Source of the DNA: Photobacterium sp. SKA34
GTDB taxonomy: Bacteria; Pseudomonadota; Gammaproteobacteria; Enterobacterales; Vibrionaceae
Assembly (NCBI RefSeq): GCF_000153325.1
Contig: NZ_CH724142.1
Span: forward strand, 156,157 to 220,156
Length of the DNA stretch: 64,000 bases
Reading direction: 5' to 3'
Part shown: piece after piece, positions 31,825 to 40,725 of the stretch
Position numbering within the stretch: position 1 is the stretch's first letter
Layout of the letters: each line of letters opens with the position of its first letter
The notes under the pieces: generated by a model
Databases searched by the model: none
What the model saw: only the letters and a program-made list of their open reading frames with translations
What the model was told of the DNA's origin: nothing
Translations under genes and position numbers: made by a program

Positions 31825-33072
31825 ATGAATAGCAGAATTACACAGTGGCTTTTGCAAACGCTTTCAATAAATGAAATAATGGCAAATTACTTATCAGCTT
31901 TAATCGTTTTTTTAACTATTTGTTGTGTTAGCTTTATTTTAAACTTCATTTTGAAGCGATATATTGTGACCACTGCTGAAAAAATCATAGCTAAAACTAA
32001 TAATAAATTACTAACAATAATTATTAATTTTAATGTAATTAAGGTCTTATCACATTTAGGTCCTGGTATTGTTTTTCTAAAAGCAGCACCGTTTATTTCG
32101 AGTGAAAAGTTGCCATTAGTTGACCTTGTTAAAACAATTGAAGTATTGGCTGCATTGTACTTATTGTTTGTGGTGATTATATTTTTATTTCGCTGCTTGG
32201 ATGGCTTAAAGAAACTGCCCCGAAGCGTTAAGTCACTAGAAAAACAACCTATGCATGTTTATGTACAGGTATTAAAGATTATCATTGCAGTTTTTGCTTC
32301 CATTCTTGCTATATCCATTATTATTAACAAAAGTTTGCTGTCATTAATGGCTGGTATTGGTGCTTTAGGTGGTATTGCATTAATTGTTTTTAAAGACTCA
32401 ATTATGGGACTTGTTTCGAGTATTCAAGTATCTCAAATGGATATGGTTAGAGTAGGAGACTGGATCACTATTCCATCTCAAGGTGTTGATGGTGATGTTA
32501 TTGAATTAAATCTCAATACAGTAAAAATTAGAAACTTTGACAAGACTATTGCAACAATCCCTACGACTTCATTAACGACGTCAACTGTTCAAAACTGGCG
32601 AGGGATGTCTGAGTCTGGTGGTAGAAGGATAAAACGTGCTCTATATATAAATTTAGACACTGTAAAGTTTTGCTCTGAAAGATTAGTTGAAAAACTTAAA
32701 GAGATAGAATATTTAAAAAAAATTATTGATGATAATTTATCCCAAGCAGCCAGTGATCATAATGGTTTTAAATATACAACATTGACCAATATTGGATTAT
32801 TTAGAAAATATATTGAAGTCTATTTAAGAAGTCGACATGATATTAAACTTGATTTCACTTTTCTAGTAAGGAGCCTTGAGCCGACATCAGAAGGTCTGCC
32901 CATAGAAATTTATATATTTACGAATGATACAAATTGGATCAACTATGAGTACATACAATCAGAAATATTTGATCACATTTTATCTTCGTTACCAATATTT
33001 GAGTTAAAGTCATTTCAACATATATCAGGATATATTGATAATAGCGATGCCTCTATATTATATAATCATTGA
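31825..33072 (+). CDS. MscS-family mechanosensitive channel (YbdG type)
   Basis: A 415-residue inner-membrane protein with about five hydrophobic helices, then the conserved pore-lining helix and upper beta domain: LLSLMAGIGALGGIALIVFKDSI and DMVRVGDWITIPSQGVDGDV (shortened motifs GIGALGGIALIVFKD, RVGDWI, GDVIELNLNTVKIRNFD). NWRGMSESGGRRIKR and LRSRHDI are typical of the YbdG/MscM branch, which has a small soluble insertion. It gates in response to membrane tension or osmotic shock. Ribosome site GGAG 8 bases before ATG. Monocistronic, with AT-rich flanks. Confidence 0.88.
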   Translation: MNSRITQWLLQTLSINEIMANYLSALIVFLTICCVSFILNFILKRYIVTTAEKIIAKTNNKLLTIIINFNVIKVLSHLGPGIVFLKAAPFISSEKLPLVDLVKTIEVLAALYLLFVVIIFLFRCLDGLKKLPRSVKSLEKQPMHVYVQVLKIIIAVFASILAISIIINKSLLSLMAGIGALGGIALIVFKDSIMGLVSSIQVSQMDMVRVGDWITIPSQGVDGDVIELNLNTVKIRNFDKTIATIPTTSLTTSTVQNWRGMSESGGRRIKRALYINLDTVKFCSERLVEKLKEIEYLKKIIDDNLSQAASDHNGFKYTTLTNIGLFRKYIEVYLRSRHDIKLDFTFLVRSLEPTSEGLPIEIYIFTNDTNWINYEYIQSEIFDHILSSLPIFELKSFQHISGYIDNSDASILYNH

Positions 33073-33253
33073 TATATTTATCAAAACTATTATAGGAATA
33101 TCTTTTTTTTCCGTTTACTTTACTGCTTATAGGTATAATATATTTGAGAAATACCGTGACTATGTGTTTTATGATTAAAGATATTATTATATAGAATGCT
33201 ATGATGTAATATGTTTATTATCGAACATAAAAAATCACAGGTATCCGTTTTTT

Positions 33254-34168
33254 ATGGCTAATAGAGTTCATTTCCCATTAAACAAGCATGTTTATTGGTT
33301 GTTAGGCTTTTTGTTTTTGTCTGGCTGTAGCACGGCCTCAACTTATGCTGTCCGTAAGCCATTAGATGTTAATGTTATAGCGAATTTGCCTGAGGTTTTA
33401 AATGAATCATCAGGTTTGGCGGTGATTAATGGGCATGTATGGTCACATAATGACAGTGGCAGCCTCAATCAGATTTATCAACTGTCTTCTAATTTTCAAA
33501 CTGTCACAAAAACGGTGACGGTTAAACGCAGTAAAAATTATGATTGGGAAGATTTAGCACAGAGTAAACGCTATTTATATATTGGCGATACAGGGAATAA
33601 CTCAACACGCCGTGATGGTGGTGTGATTTATAAAGTACCACTTGTCTCGCTTGAAAAAGGATCGTCAGTTACGCCTATCACGACTATTCGATACCGTTTT
33701 AAAGATTTTAAACCGGGTAAGACGTATCAACATAACTTCGATAGTGAAGCGATAACAGTCGTGGGTGATCAATTATGGTTATTTAGTAAAAATTGGCAAA
33801 ATGAACATACCAAGTTATACCGAATCAGTACGACTAAATCTAACCAGACTGTCTCACCGGTTGGGGATTACTTAACAGAAGGACTAATTACGAGTGCTGA
33901 TTATAATGACAAGACCTCAACACTGGCGTTATTGGGCTATCGTAAAGATATCTTTTTAGGTTATTCATTTATTTGGTTGGTTAAAGTGAAAAACAATCAA
34001 TTGGATTGGTCGACGGCAAAATATAAGCGTTTACGTATTTATTCTCAGTGGGAAGCTGTGAATTGGTATAAAGATAAAAAGCTCTTGATCACTAGTGAGA
34101 AGAACCCATTAACTAAGGCGATGATAGCAACGGTAGATGTGTCATCTTTGAACAATGCAAGTGAATAA
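33254..34168 (+). CDS. Predicted lipoprotein, beta-propeller-like
   Basis: A 304-residue exported protein. The N-terminus has a hydrophobic core and a lipobox FLSGC at about residue 25, so it should be lipidated. The mature part has repeated beta-rich blocks such as LNESSGLAV, VWSHNDSGSLNQIYQL, DWEDLAQSKRYLYIGDTGNN, and FDSEAITVVGDQLWLFSKNW, a layout seen in phytase-like or esterase-like propellers. No catalytic site is evident. No function is claimed. The gene stands alone 78 bases before the YehS-like gene and may be co-transcribed with it. Confidence 0.7.
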   Translation: MANRVHFPLNKHVYWLLGFLFLSGCSTASTYAVRKPLDVNVIANLPEVLNESSGLAVINGHVWSHNDSGSLNQIYQLSSNFQTVTKTVTVKRSKNYDWEDLAQSKRYLYIGDTGNNSTRRDGGVIYKVPLVSLEKGSSVTPITTIRYRFKDFKPGKTYQHNFDSEAITVVGDQLWLFSKNWQNEHTKLYRISTTKSNQTVSPVGDYLTEGLITSADYNDKTSTLALLGYRKDIFLGYSFIWLVKVKNNQLDWSTAKYKRLRIYSQWEAVNWYKDKKLLITSEKNPLTKAMIATVDVSSLNNASE

Positions 34169-34246
34169 CCCTGCAACATCTGCTAGTATCAGCCGAAACT
34201 TAGCTGTGATCCCGATGAAGGGGCAGCCTACTAAACTGGAAAAACT

Positions 34247-34732
34247 GTGACTAATAACGATATTTTACGCCGTGTACGCTACATCTTTGATTTAAACGAT
34301 AGCCAAGTAATTGAAATCTTTGCACAAGCAGATGCAACTGTAACTCGTGAGCAAGTATGTAACTGGTTAAAGCCAGAAGACAATGACGATTACAAAAGCT
34401 GTTCAGATGAAGAATTTGCAACGTTTCTAAACGGCTTTATCAATCAAAAGCGTGGCAAGAAAGAAGGTCCACAACCAGTACCAGAGCAAAAGCTAACGAA
34501 TAATATTATTTTCCGTAAGCTGCAAATTGCCTTAAATCTAAAAGCAGATGATGTATTAGATTTGTTTAAGCTGGTGGATTTCCGTTTAAGTAAGCATGAA
34601 TTAAGTGCGTTTTTCCGTAAGCTAGATCATAAACACTACCGTGAGTGTAAAGATCAGGTGCTACGTAACTTTTTACAAGCATTACAAATTAACTTACGTG
34701 GTGAAGAGTCCACTTCGGTAGAAGCCGAATAA
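34247..34732 (+). CDS. YehS-like DUF1456 protein
   Basis: A 161-residue cytoplasmic protein made of two copies of the DUF1456 domain: NDILRRVRYIFDLNDSQVIEIF (key part RRVRYIFDLND) and, 80 residues later, NNIIFRKLQIALNLKADDVLDL. Each repeat ends with a conserved CSDEEFATFLNGFI or CKDQVLRNFLQAL block. It resembles E. coli YehS, whose role is unknown. Translation probably starts at the GTG at 34247. Ends with a strong terminator. Confidence 0.88.
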   Translation: MTNNDILRRVRYIFDLNDSQVIEIFAQADATVTREQVCNWLKPEDNDDYKSCSDEEFATFLNGFINQKRGKKEGPQPVPEQKLTNNIIFRKLQIALNLKADDVLDLFKLVDFRLSKHELSAFFRKLDHKHYRECKDQVLRNFLQALQINLRGEESTSVEAE

Positions 34733-34776
34733 TTGTGTTGTCATCGTAGACATAACACATGAAATAGAAAGTGATA

Positions 34777-34800
34777 AAAAGCAGCGTTGGCTGCTTTTTT
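34777..34800 (+). terminator. Terminator of YehS-like gene
   Basis: AAAAGCAGC/GCTGCTTTT stem with a GTTG-type loop and a T run. The following stretch to 35186 shows no gene. Confidence 0.85.
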
Positions 34801-35186
34801 TACATCTGTAATACCAGGTTGCATGCGATTTTTATCAGAAAGAGTAAAATTTAGTAGAGATAAAATAATGGCTAATGGGTCACTCACACGAACTCAATGT
34901 TTCAAATTACAACTCCGCATTTGCCATAGGGATTATATTTAACGTATCTTTATATTTACTAAAAATGCGTTAGTCTTGGTGATTGATTGGTTGATGGTTT
35001 TATTTCTGATTATTTGGCGTTACTAGCAGATGCAGGGCATAACCTTTAGTAATGAACTGACTAATAGGATAAATTTACTTAAATTAAGCTAACGTTTATT
35101 CACCACAGTGATTTTTCTTGATAACCTGTGCCTATTGTAAGTCGTCCATCTTGTTTGGGCACTATGTTACTGAGAAGGTAATCTCG

Positions 35187-35987
35187 TTGGATCATTTTGT
35201 TTGGAATGTCGACCCCGTTATGGTGTCAATCTTCGGTTTGAAGATTCATTGGTATGGTGTGTTATTTGCGTTAGCAATTACCGCTGGTTTCCAAGTTATG
35301 AAGTCAGTGTATGAACGTGAAGATAAGCCAGTAGAAAGTCTAGATTCATTATTAATGTACGCAGTCGTTGGTATTATTGTTGGCGCGCGTTTATTTCATG
35401 TTGTGTTCTACGATCCAGGCTATTACTGGGCGAACCCTGGTCAAATTGTTGCGGTATGGAACGGCGGGTTAGCGAGTCACGGTGGTGGTTTAGGTGTTAT
35501 TCTAGCTGTCTACTTCTATACTAAGCGCTACAAAATTAACTTCATGTGGTTACTTGATCGTTTAGCTATCGCAACAGCATTGTTCGGCTTCTTTGTTCGT
35601 ACGGGTAATTTCTTTAATTCAGAGATTCTAGGTACACAGAGTAATCTTCCATGGGCCGTTATTTTTGAACGTGTTGATATGATTCCTCGCCACCCTGTCA
35701 TGTTGTACGAAGGGTTCTCTTATTTAGCCATCTTTGTTTTATTGTTTGCGCTTTACCGTAAAACAGATATTGGAAAGTATAAGGGGCTACTATTAGGCTG
35801 GTTCTTAGTATTAGTCATGACAGTACGCTTCTTGTTAGAATTTATTAAAGTACATCAGGCTGACTACTCAACAGATATGGTGCTTAATACTGGTCAACTG
35901 TTAAGTATTCCATTCATTATTGTTGGTATTATCCTTGTGATTAAAGGTCAAAAAGCGCGTCGATTAGCGCGAGAATCACAAAGTTAA
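35187..35987 (+). CDS. lgt: Prolipoprotein diacylglyceryl transferase, Bacteroidetes-like type
   Basis: Attaches diacylglycerol from phosphatidylglycerol to the lipobox cysteine of prolipoproteins. The 266-residue membrane protein has seven helices and the family signatures: HWYGVLFALAI, VVGIIVGARLFHVVFYDPGYY, GGLASHGGGLGV (essential His), FVRTGNFFNSEILG (Arg) and VRFLLEFIK. TTG 35187 is chosen because AGAAGG lies 8 bases upstream. The signatures ASHGG, RTGNFFNSEI and the C-terminal LNTGQLLSIPFI look more like Bacteroidetes Lgt than E. coli Lgt, and thyA, the usual neighbour, is absent. It is likely an additional or acquired copy. Confidence 0.85.
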   Translation: MDHFVWNVDPVMVSIFGLKIHWYGVLFALAITAGFQVMKSVYEREDKPVESLDSLLMYAVVGIIVGARLFHVVFYDPGYYWANPGQIVAVWNGGLASHGGGLGVILAVYFYTKRYKINFMWLLDRLAIATALFGFFVRTGNFFNSEILGTQSNLPWAVIFERVDMIPRHPVMLYEGFSYLAIFVLLFALYRKTDIGKYKGLLLGWFLVLVMTVRFLLEFIKVHQADYSTDMVLNTGQLLSIPFIIVGIILVIKGQKARRLARESQS

Positions 35988-36013
35988 AAACGATTGTTTG
36001 TACTGTAGATATC

Positions 36014-36041
36014 AAAAGCCGATCTCGTGATCGGCTTTTTT
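36014..36041 (+). terminator. Terminator of lgt
   Basis: AAAGCCGATC/GATCGGCTTT stem with a TCGT loop and T6 run. Confidence 0.88.
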
Positions 36042-36075
36042 GTTGCTGTTAACTGATACTACAAAGCTAAAGTAA

Positions 36076-36918
36076 TTAGTGGAATGGATACCAAAATAAG
36101 CTGGTAGATTCAACACGGTGGAAAATACCAAAACCAAGTATTGCTACAATAATTGCTAAAGCAATAAAGTCATTTTTAGTCATTGGTTTTAAACTATACC
36201 AAGTACGCTGTTTATTGCGTCCAAAACCACGTAAAGTCATTGCATTGGAAATGACATCTGCACGATCTAAGCTTGAAAAAATTAATGGGCCAAGAATCTT
36301 TGCGACATTGCGGATACGTGTCATCACCGGTGCATTTTTTGAAATATCTACCCCACGTGCTTGTTGAGCATGCATAATGTTGGTGAAGTCTTTCATCACT
36401 TCTGGCAGATAACGTAAGGTTAAACTAACAGCGTAAGCAACACGATAAGGTACACCCAGTTTGTTTAAACTTGCGGAAAACTCTGTTGGATGAGTTGTGA
36501 ACACAAACACCAATGCGATCGGGAACATGCTGAAATATTTTAGTGTTACTGTTAACAAGTAAAACAATGTTTCAAGCGTAATATCGTAATGACCAAAGAG
36601 GTGGATCAGAACGGTTTTACTATGCATGTAATCTGTGCCTTGCTGCGGCGCAATCAAGAACATAAATAATGCGTTCATCAGTAAAACGACAGCTGTACCC
36701 ATGAGTAACGGTTTATATACCTTAAAAGGTATTTTGGTTTCTTTAAGTAAGAACAGACCTAAAATAATCAATCCACAAATTACACGTAGATCGAACGTCA
36801 ATAATACCATGGTAACCCAAGCTATAAATAGAATGAGTTTCGTAATACCGTTTAGCGAGTGTAGCCATGAATGGGTATTAATATAACTAATACCAAATTT
36901 GAATTTATTGGTTTTCAT
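36076..36918 (-). CDS. ecfT: ECF transporter transmembrane component EcfT
   Basis: A 280-residue energy-coupling membrane subunit. Five hydrophobic stretches lie in the N-terminal 180 residues, and the two coupling-helix motifs of EcfT are visible: AQQARGVD (A-R-G) and NAMTLRGFGRNK (LRGFG), which contact the ATPases. It is the last gene of a three-gene operon: S component, double ATPase, EcfT. The gap to the ATPase gene is 2 bases. Confidence 0.9.
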   Translation of the reverse strand: MKTNKFKFGISYINTHSWLHSLNGITKLILFIAWVTMVLLTFDLRVICGLIILGLFLLKETKIPFKVYKPLLMGTAVVLLMNALFMFLIAPQQGTDYMHSKTVLIHLFGHYDITLETLFYLLTVTLKYFSMFPIALVFVFTTHPTEFSASLNKLGVPYRVAYAVSLTLRYLPEVMKDFTNIMHAQQARGVDISKNAPVMTRIRNVAKILGPLIFSSLDRADVISNAMTLRGFGRNKQRTWYSLKPMTKNDFIALAIIVAILGFGIFHRVESTSLFWYPFH

Positions 36919-36920
36919 GA

Positions 36921-38615
36921 TTATTTCGTTTTTGCTTCGTGCTCAATAAAACAACGGATGAAGTTGTCGATACGTGTAATGCCCATAGCTTTAGCTAAAG
37001 TGTAAAGGCTTGTCACTGTTAAGTTAGCTTTATCAAGTAGGGTTGGCTGGCTAAATATACGGTAGACACTATCATCTGCAAGCAATTGGCTGTCAGCAAT
37101 AACAATGGCGCGTTGTGTGTATTCCAGTACTAAATGCATATCATGCGAGATAATAATGATGGTAATACCAAGCTTTTCATTAAGTTCTTTAATGAATGCC
37201 ATCATTGCGGTGTAGTGGTGGTAATCTTGTCCTGCTGTTGGCTCGTCAAGGATCAACAATTCAGGCTCCAACACAAGCATAGTAGCAATAGTGACACGTT
37301 TCTTTTGACCAAAACTCAGCGCATCAATAGGCCATTCACGGTAACGACCTAAGCCACAGAGCTCAAGCATGTGATTAACTTTGTCTTTGACTGTATTTTC
37401 GTCAACACCACGGTTACGAAGCCCAGATGCGACTTCATCGAAAATCATATGGTGAGAAATCATATGATTGGGATTTTGTAATACAACGCCAATTTTATGG
37501 CTGCGTTCAAAAATAGAACAATTGGCGAGGTTATCACCATTTAACGAAATAGTACCGCTATCTTGCTCTAATACTCCCATGATTAAACGGGTGATGGTTG
37601 ACTTGCCCGAGCCATTTTTACCCATAATAGAAACAAATTCGCCTTTATGGACATTAAAGCTAACATCATTAAGGGTGTTTTTTACGCCATCATAGGAGTA
37701 AGACAAGTTTTTCACGCTCAATAAGGTATTGCTAAGTTCAGGCTTTTGTACTGGCGTAACTTGATGAAACCATTGCTCTAGTTGTGGCTTAAATTTATCT
37801 AGCGAAAGGGTAGAGAAATAAGCGGGGTGATCGTCTTTTGAAAGTGTACAACCTGCCGCTTTAATAGCAGAAATATACAAAGGTTCACGAATACCGTGCT
37901 GTTCAAGCACCGTACTTGCTAATAATTCATCAGGCGTCATATCTGCGACAATTTCACCACGATTCATCATAATGATGCGATCAACAGGACGATGGAGAAC
38001 ATCTTCTAAACGGTGTTCAATGATAATCACTGTTTTGCCTGTATCTTTATGCAAGTTATCAATGATTTCTATTGCTGCTTTGCCTGTTTTAGGGTCAAGA
38101 CTTGCTAAAGGTTCATCAAATAAGAGGATATCAACATCATCAACCATAACGCCAGCAAGTGACACTCGTTGTTTTTGACCACCACTTAAATCAAATGGTG
38201 AGTGATCAATGATAGCGTTCAAATCAACCATATCAGCAGTTGCTTGAACAATATCGTGCATCTCTTTTTGTGGGATCATTTGATTTTCAAGCGCAAAAGC
38301 GATGTCTTCGCCGACACTTAATCCTACAAACTGACCATCAGTATCTTGCAATACTGTACCAACCATACTTGTACAATGGTCGAGGTCCATTTTTTGAGTA
38401 TTTTGCTGATTGATAGTGAGTGTTCCTGAACAGTCACCTTTGATTGCATGTGGAATTAGGCCATTAAGACATTGTCCCAATGTTGATTTACCACTACCAC
38501 TAGGACCAACAATCACGATTTTCTCACCAGTATTAATGGTGAGGTTGATATTTTTTAGCGTTGGCTTTTCAAGCGCCCAATATTTGAAGGAGAAATCAGT
38601 AAATTGAATAGCCAT
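36921..38615 (-). CDS. ecfA: ECF transporter ATPase, two fused ABC domains
   Basis: A 564-residue protein combining EcfA1 and EcfA2. First domain (about 1-240): Walker A GPSGSGKSTL, signature LSGGQKQRVSLA, Walker B DILLFDEPLA. Second domain (about 290-530): Walker A GKNGSGKSTI, signature variant LSFGQKKRVTIA, Walker B ELLILDEPTAG. The variant GQ motif in the second half is common in these transporters. It powers the EcfT/S complex. Coupled tightly on both sides (2 bases to the neighbouring genes). Confidence 0.92.
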   Translation of the reverse strand: MAIQFTDFSFKYWALEKPTLKNINLTINTGEKIVIVGPSGSGKSTLGQCLNGLIPHAIKGDCSGTLTINQQNTQKMDLDHCTSMVGTVLQDTDGQFVGLSVGEDIAFALENQMIPQKEMHDIVQATADMVDLNAIIDHSPFDLSGGQKQRVSLAGVMVDDVDILLFDEPLASLDPKTGKAAIEIIDNLHKDTGKTVIIIEHRLEDVLHRPVDRIIMMNRGEIVADMTPDELLASTVLEQHGIREPLYISAIKAAGCTLSKDDHPAYFSTLSLDKFKPQLEQWFHQVTPVQKPELSNTLLSVKNLSYSYDGVKNTLNDVSFNVHKGEFVSIMGKNGSGKSTITRLIMGVLEQDSGTISLNGDNLANCSIFERSHKIGVVLQNPNHMISHHMIFDEVASGLRNRGVDENTVKDKVNHMLELCGLGRYREWPIDALSFGQKKRVTIATMLVLEPELLILDEPTAGQDYHHYTAMMAFIKELNEKLGITIIIISHDMHLVLEYTQRAIVIADSQLLADDSVYRIFSQPTLLDKANLTVTSLYTLAKAMGITRIDNFIRCFIEHEAKTK

Positions 38616-38617
38616 GC

Positions 38618-39169
38618 TTAGTATGCCTCTTTGAGGTTGTAGCTTTGCTGCTTACGTTTGGCAACAGATGTCAAAATAAAGTGTCCCACAACGGCAATTA
38701 ACGTTGTGTTACCTGCAGCAATAATGACAAGTTGCGCTAAGACTTTGGCAAAAGGTTCGGCATAAAGAATAGAGTCTAAAAAGGCAGAACAGCCGTAGCC
38801 AATTACATTGCCTAAGAATGCGAGTACTACAAATAGAGTGAAATCAAGCTTAGAAAAAAGGCCTTTTTCCAAGCGTTCACGGGTTAGTTTGGGGTATAAG
38901 CCAATGATCATACCGACGATTCCAGAGCCTAAAACCCAAGTGAACCAAACCCCCCATCCAGCAAACAGGTCTGTCACCCAGTGGCCGATAAAACCAACAA
39001 GAAAACCAACTAAAGGGCCAAATAGAACAGCGAATAGTGCCAGTACAGCCATTGCTGGCTTTAAAGTTGTGTTTGCAAAAACAGGAATACCAAACATAGG
39101 TAACCCTCCAATGCCGTAAAGTGCAGCACCGATAGCAATCAGAACAACCGTTTTGGCTGAAAGACTCAT
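38618..39169 (-). CDS. ECF transporter S component, UPF0397 type
   Basis: A 183-residue membrane protein with about six helices. [38 protein letters not shown] (key part LFGPLVG), [22 protein letters not shown] and [13 protein letters not shown] match the UPF0397 family of substrate-binding subunits, often listed as vitamin (riboflavin-related) transporters, though its real ligand is not established here. The promoter at 39344-39349 and a structured leader (39234-39338) precede it. Known TPP, FMN or cobalamin riboswitch cores were not found. Confidence 0.85.
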   Translation of the reverse strand: MSLSAKTVVLIAIGAALYGIGGLPMFGIPVFANTTLKPAMAVLALFAVLFGPLVGFLVGFIGHWVTDLFAGWGVWFTWVLGSGIVGMIIGLYPKLTRERLEKGLFSKLDFTLFVVLAFLGNVIGYGCSAFLDSILYAEPFAKVLAQLVIIAAGNTTLIAVVGHFILTSVAKRKQQSYNLKEAY

Positions 39170-39233
39170 AACTAAACCTTGTAAACTCTTGATAGTTATT
39201 CAACGTATATTGAACAACACATATAAAAACTAG

Positions 39234-39338
39234 ATTCGCGTATGCTTTATGGTTAAGTAAATGCACCGGTTCAGCTGCCATGCCAAAGTTGATGATAATC
39301 AATAGCAAATTATGCTAAATGTTGTCACTCACGCGAAT
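39234..39338 (-). ncRNA. Candidate structured 5' leader (riboswitch-like) of ECF operon
   Basis: On the minus strand the stems ATTCGCGT (39338-39331) and ACGCGAAT (39241-39234) close a 105-base region. Inside are hairpins TAGCA/TGCTA and TTGAT/ATCAA. The closing stem is followed by CTAGTTTTTAT, so it may act as a terminator. A TATAAT -10 element lies at 39344-39349, which puts the predicted start of the RNA almost exactly at the outer stem. This arrangement suggests a ligand- or protein-controlled leader. The class is not recognised. Confidence 0.45.
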
Positions 39339-39343
39339 AGTCC

Positions 39344-39349
39344 ATTATA
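39344..39349 (-). promoter_or_regulatory. Promoter -10 element of ECF operon
   Basis: TATAAT on the minus strand, with a weak -35 TTAGGC 17 bases upstream. Confidence 0.45.
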
Positions 39350-39359
39350 AAATAAGAGC

Positions 39360-40080
39360 GGTGGCGGCCTAATTTCTGAGTTCGATATATCGAAAAAAGA
39401 GTAGAACCAAAAGCGGCGCACATAATACTCTATTAAGTAAGCGAAGGGAATGCTTTACATCTAGACGTCTAAAGAATGAACGACTTTATTTAAATTAATA
39501 TTAAAAACTAAAATTTAGTCGGTGTTTGATATGGTTTTATTAAATTTTTCAATATGTTATAGAGCTGATAAAACTCGATTTTTAGTACGCGTTCTTTGTT
39601 TTTATAGGGGGGTTTGGAAACAATAATGTGAAAACTTGAGTCAGAGAGGTTTAATAGGTCGGAGTGTATTCATTTTTGGTGTTTTTTTGCGCTTTTTTTT
39701 CAATTTAAGTAAAAAAAATCACATAATCAATTACACTCATATAGTCAATACAGCAAAAAGCATGACAAATCTAGTGTTAGATCTAAACTTTATAAATTAT
39801 AACTGATGTAACAAATTGTTATTTGATTGATAATTATAACTAATTGGAAATATTATATTTTTCGCTTTATTTTTTTTTCTAAATAGGAAATAATTGAGGC
39901 GCACCTTTATTTTGAAGCGTGTAATAAAACAACGTATTGTCAAGCTTTAACTTAACACTAAACTTTGCGCTGATACACAGAATCAGCATTTGGTGAGGTA
40001 TCAAGTTAAGGTAGAATTATGTAGTAGTAGCTATCCTGCCATTCTGGCTGGGTGCAGAGCCAAATCATTGGAGATACAGC
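39360..40080. other. AT-rich intergenic region before uvrY
   Basis: No gene seen. Near its right end a nested inverted repeat (outer TTAACTT 39947-39953 with AAGTTAA 40013-40019; inner GCTGAT 39969-39974 with ATCAGC 39982-39987) lies about 60-130 bases before uvrY and may fold in the uvrY leader or bind a regulator. Confidence 0.4.
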
Positions 40081-40725
40081 TTGATAAATGTATTCCTTGT
40101 AGATGATCACGAACTGGTTCGCACAGGGATTCGACGTCTTCTTGAAGATGTCCGTGGTATTAAAGTGGTAGGGGAAGCCATCAGTGGTGAGGAAGCCGTA
40201 AAATGGTGCCGTAGCAATCATGCCGATATCATTCTTATGGACATGAATATGCCTGGTATTGGTGGACTTGAAGCGACCCGTAAGATTTTACGATTCAATC
40301 CCGATGTAAAAATTATTGTTTTAACGATTCATACCGAAAACCCATTTCCAACAAAAGTAATGCAAGCAGGTGCTGCGGGCTACTTAACGAAGGGAGCGGG
40401 ACCTGATGAAATGGTTAATGCGATAAGAATGGTAAACAGTGGCCAGCGTTACATTTCACCTGAAATTGCGCAGCAGATGGCGTTAAGCCAATTTGCTTCA
40501 AATTCTGAGAATCCTTTTAAAGAGCTTTCTGAGCGCGAACTTCAGATAATGATGATGATCACGAAAGGGCAAAAGGTAACAGATATTTCGGAGCAATTAA
40601 ATTTGAGTCCGAAAACCGTTAATAGTTATCGCTATCGTTTGTTTAACAAACTGGATATTAGTGGTGATGTTGAATTAACGCATCTTGCCATTCGACACGG
40701 AATGCTTGATACAGAGACCTTATAG
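40081..40725 (+). CDS. uvrY: Response regulator UvrY (BarA-UvrY system)
   Basis: A 214-residue NarL/FixJ-type regulator, the partner of the BarA sensor, which activates the Csr small RNAs in gamma-proteobacteria. The receiver domain has [13 protein letters not shown], the phosphorylated Asp in ILMDMNMPG and the Lys in YLTKGAG; the C-terminal LuxR-type HTH reads [21 protein letters not shown] with [19 protein letters not shown] 40081 is the start, after GGAGA at 8 bases. Its stop overlaps the GTG of uvrC by one base, the conserved uvrY-uvrC arrangement. Confidence 0.95.
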   Translation: MINVFLVDDHELVRTGIRRLLEDVRGIKVVGEAISGEEAVKWCRSNHADIILMDMNMPGIGGLEATRKILRFNPDVKIIVLTIHTENPFPTKVMQAGAAGYLTKGAGPDEMVNAIRMVNSGQRYISPEIAQQMALSQFASNSENPFKELSERELQIMMMITKGQKVTDISEQLNLSPKTVNSYRYRLFNKLDISGDVELTHLAIRHGMLDTETL

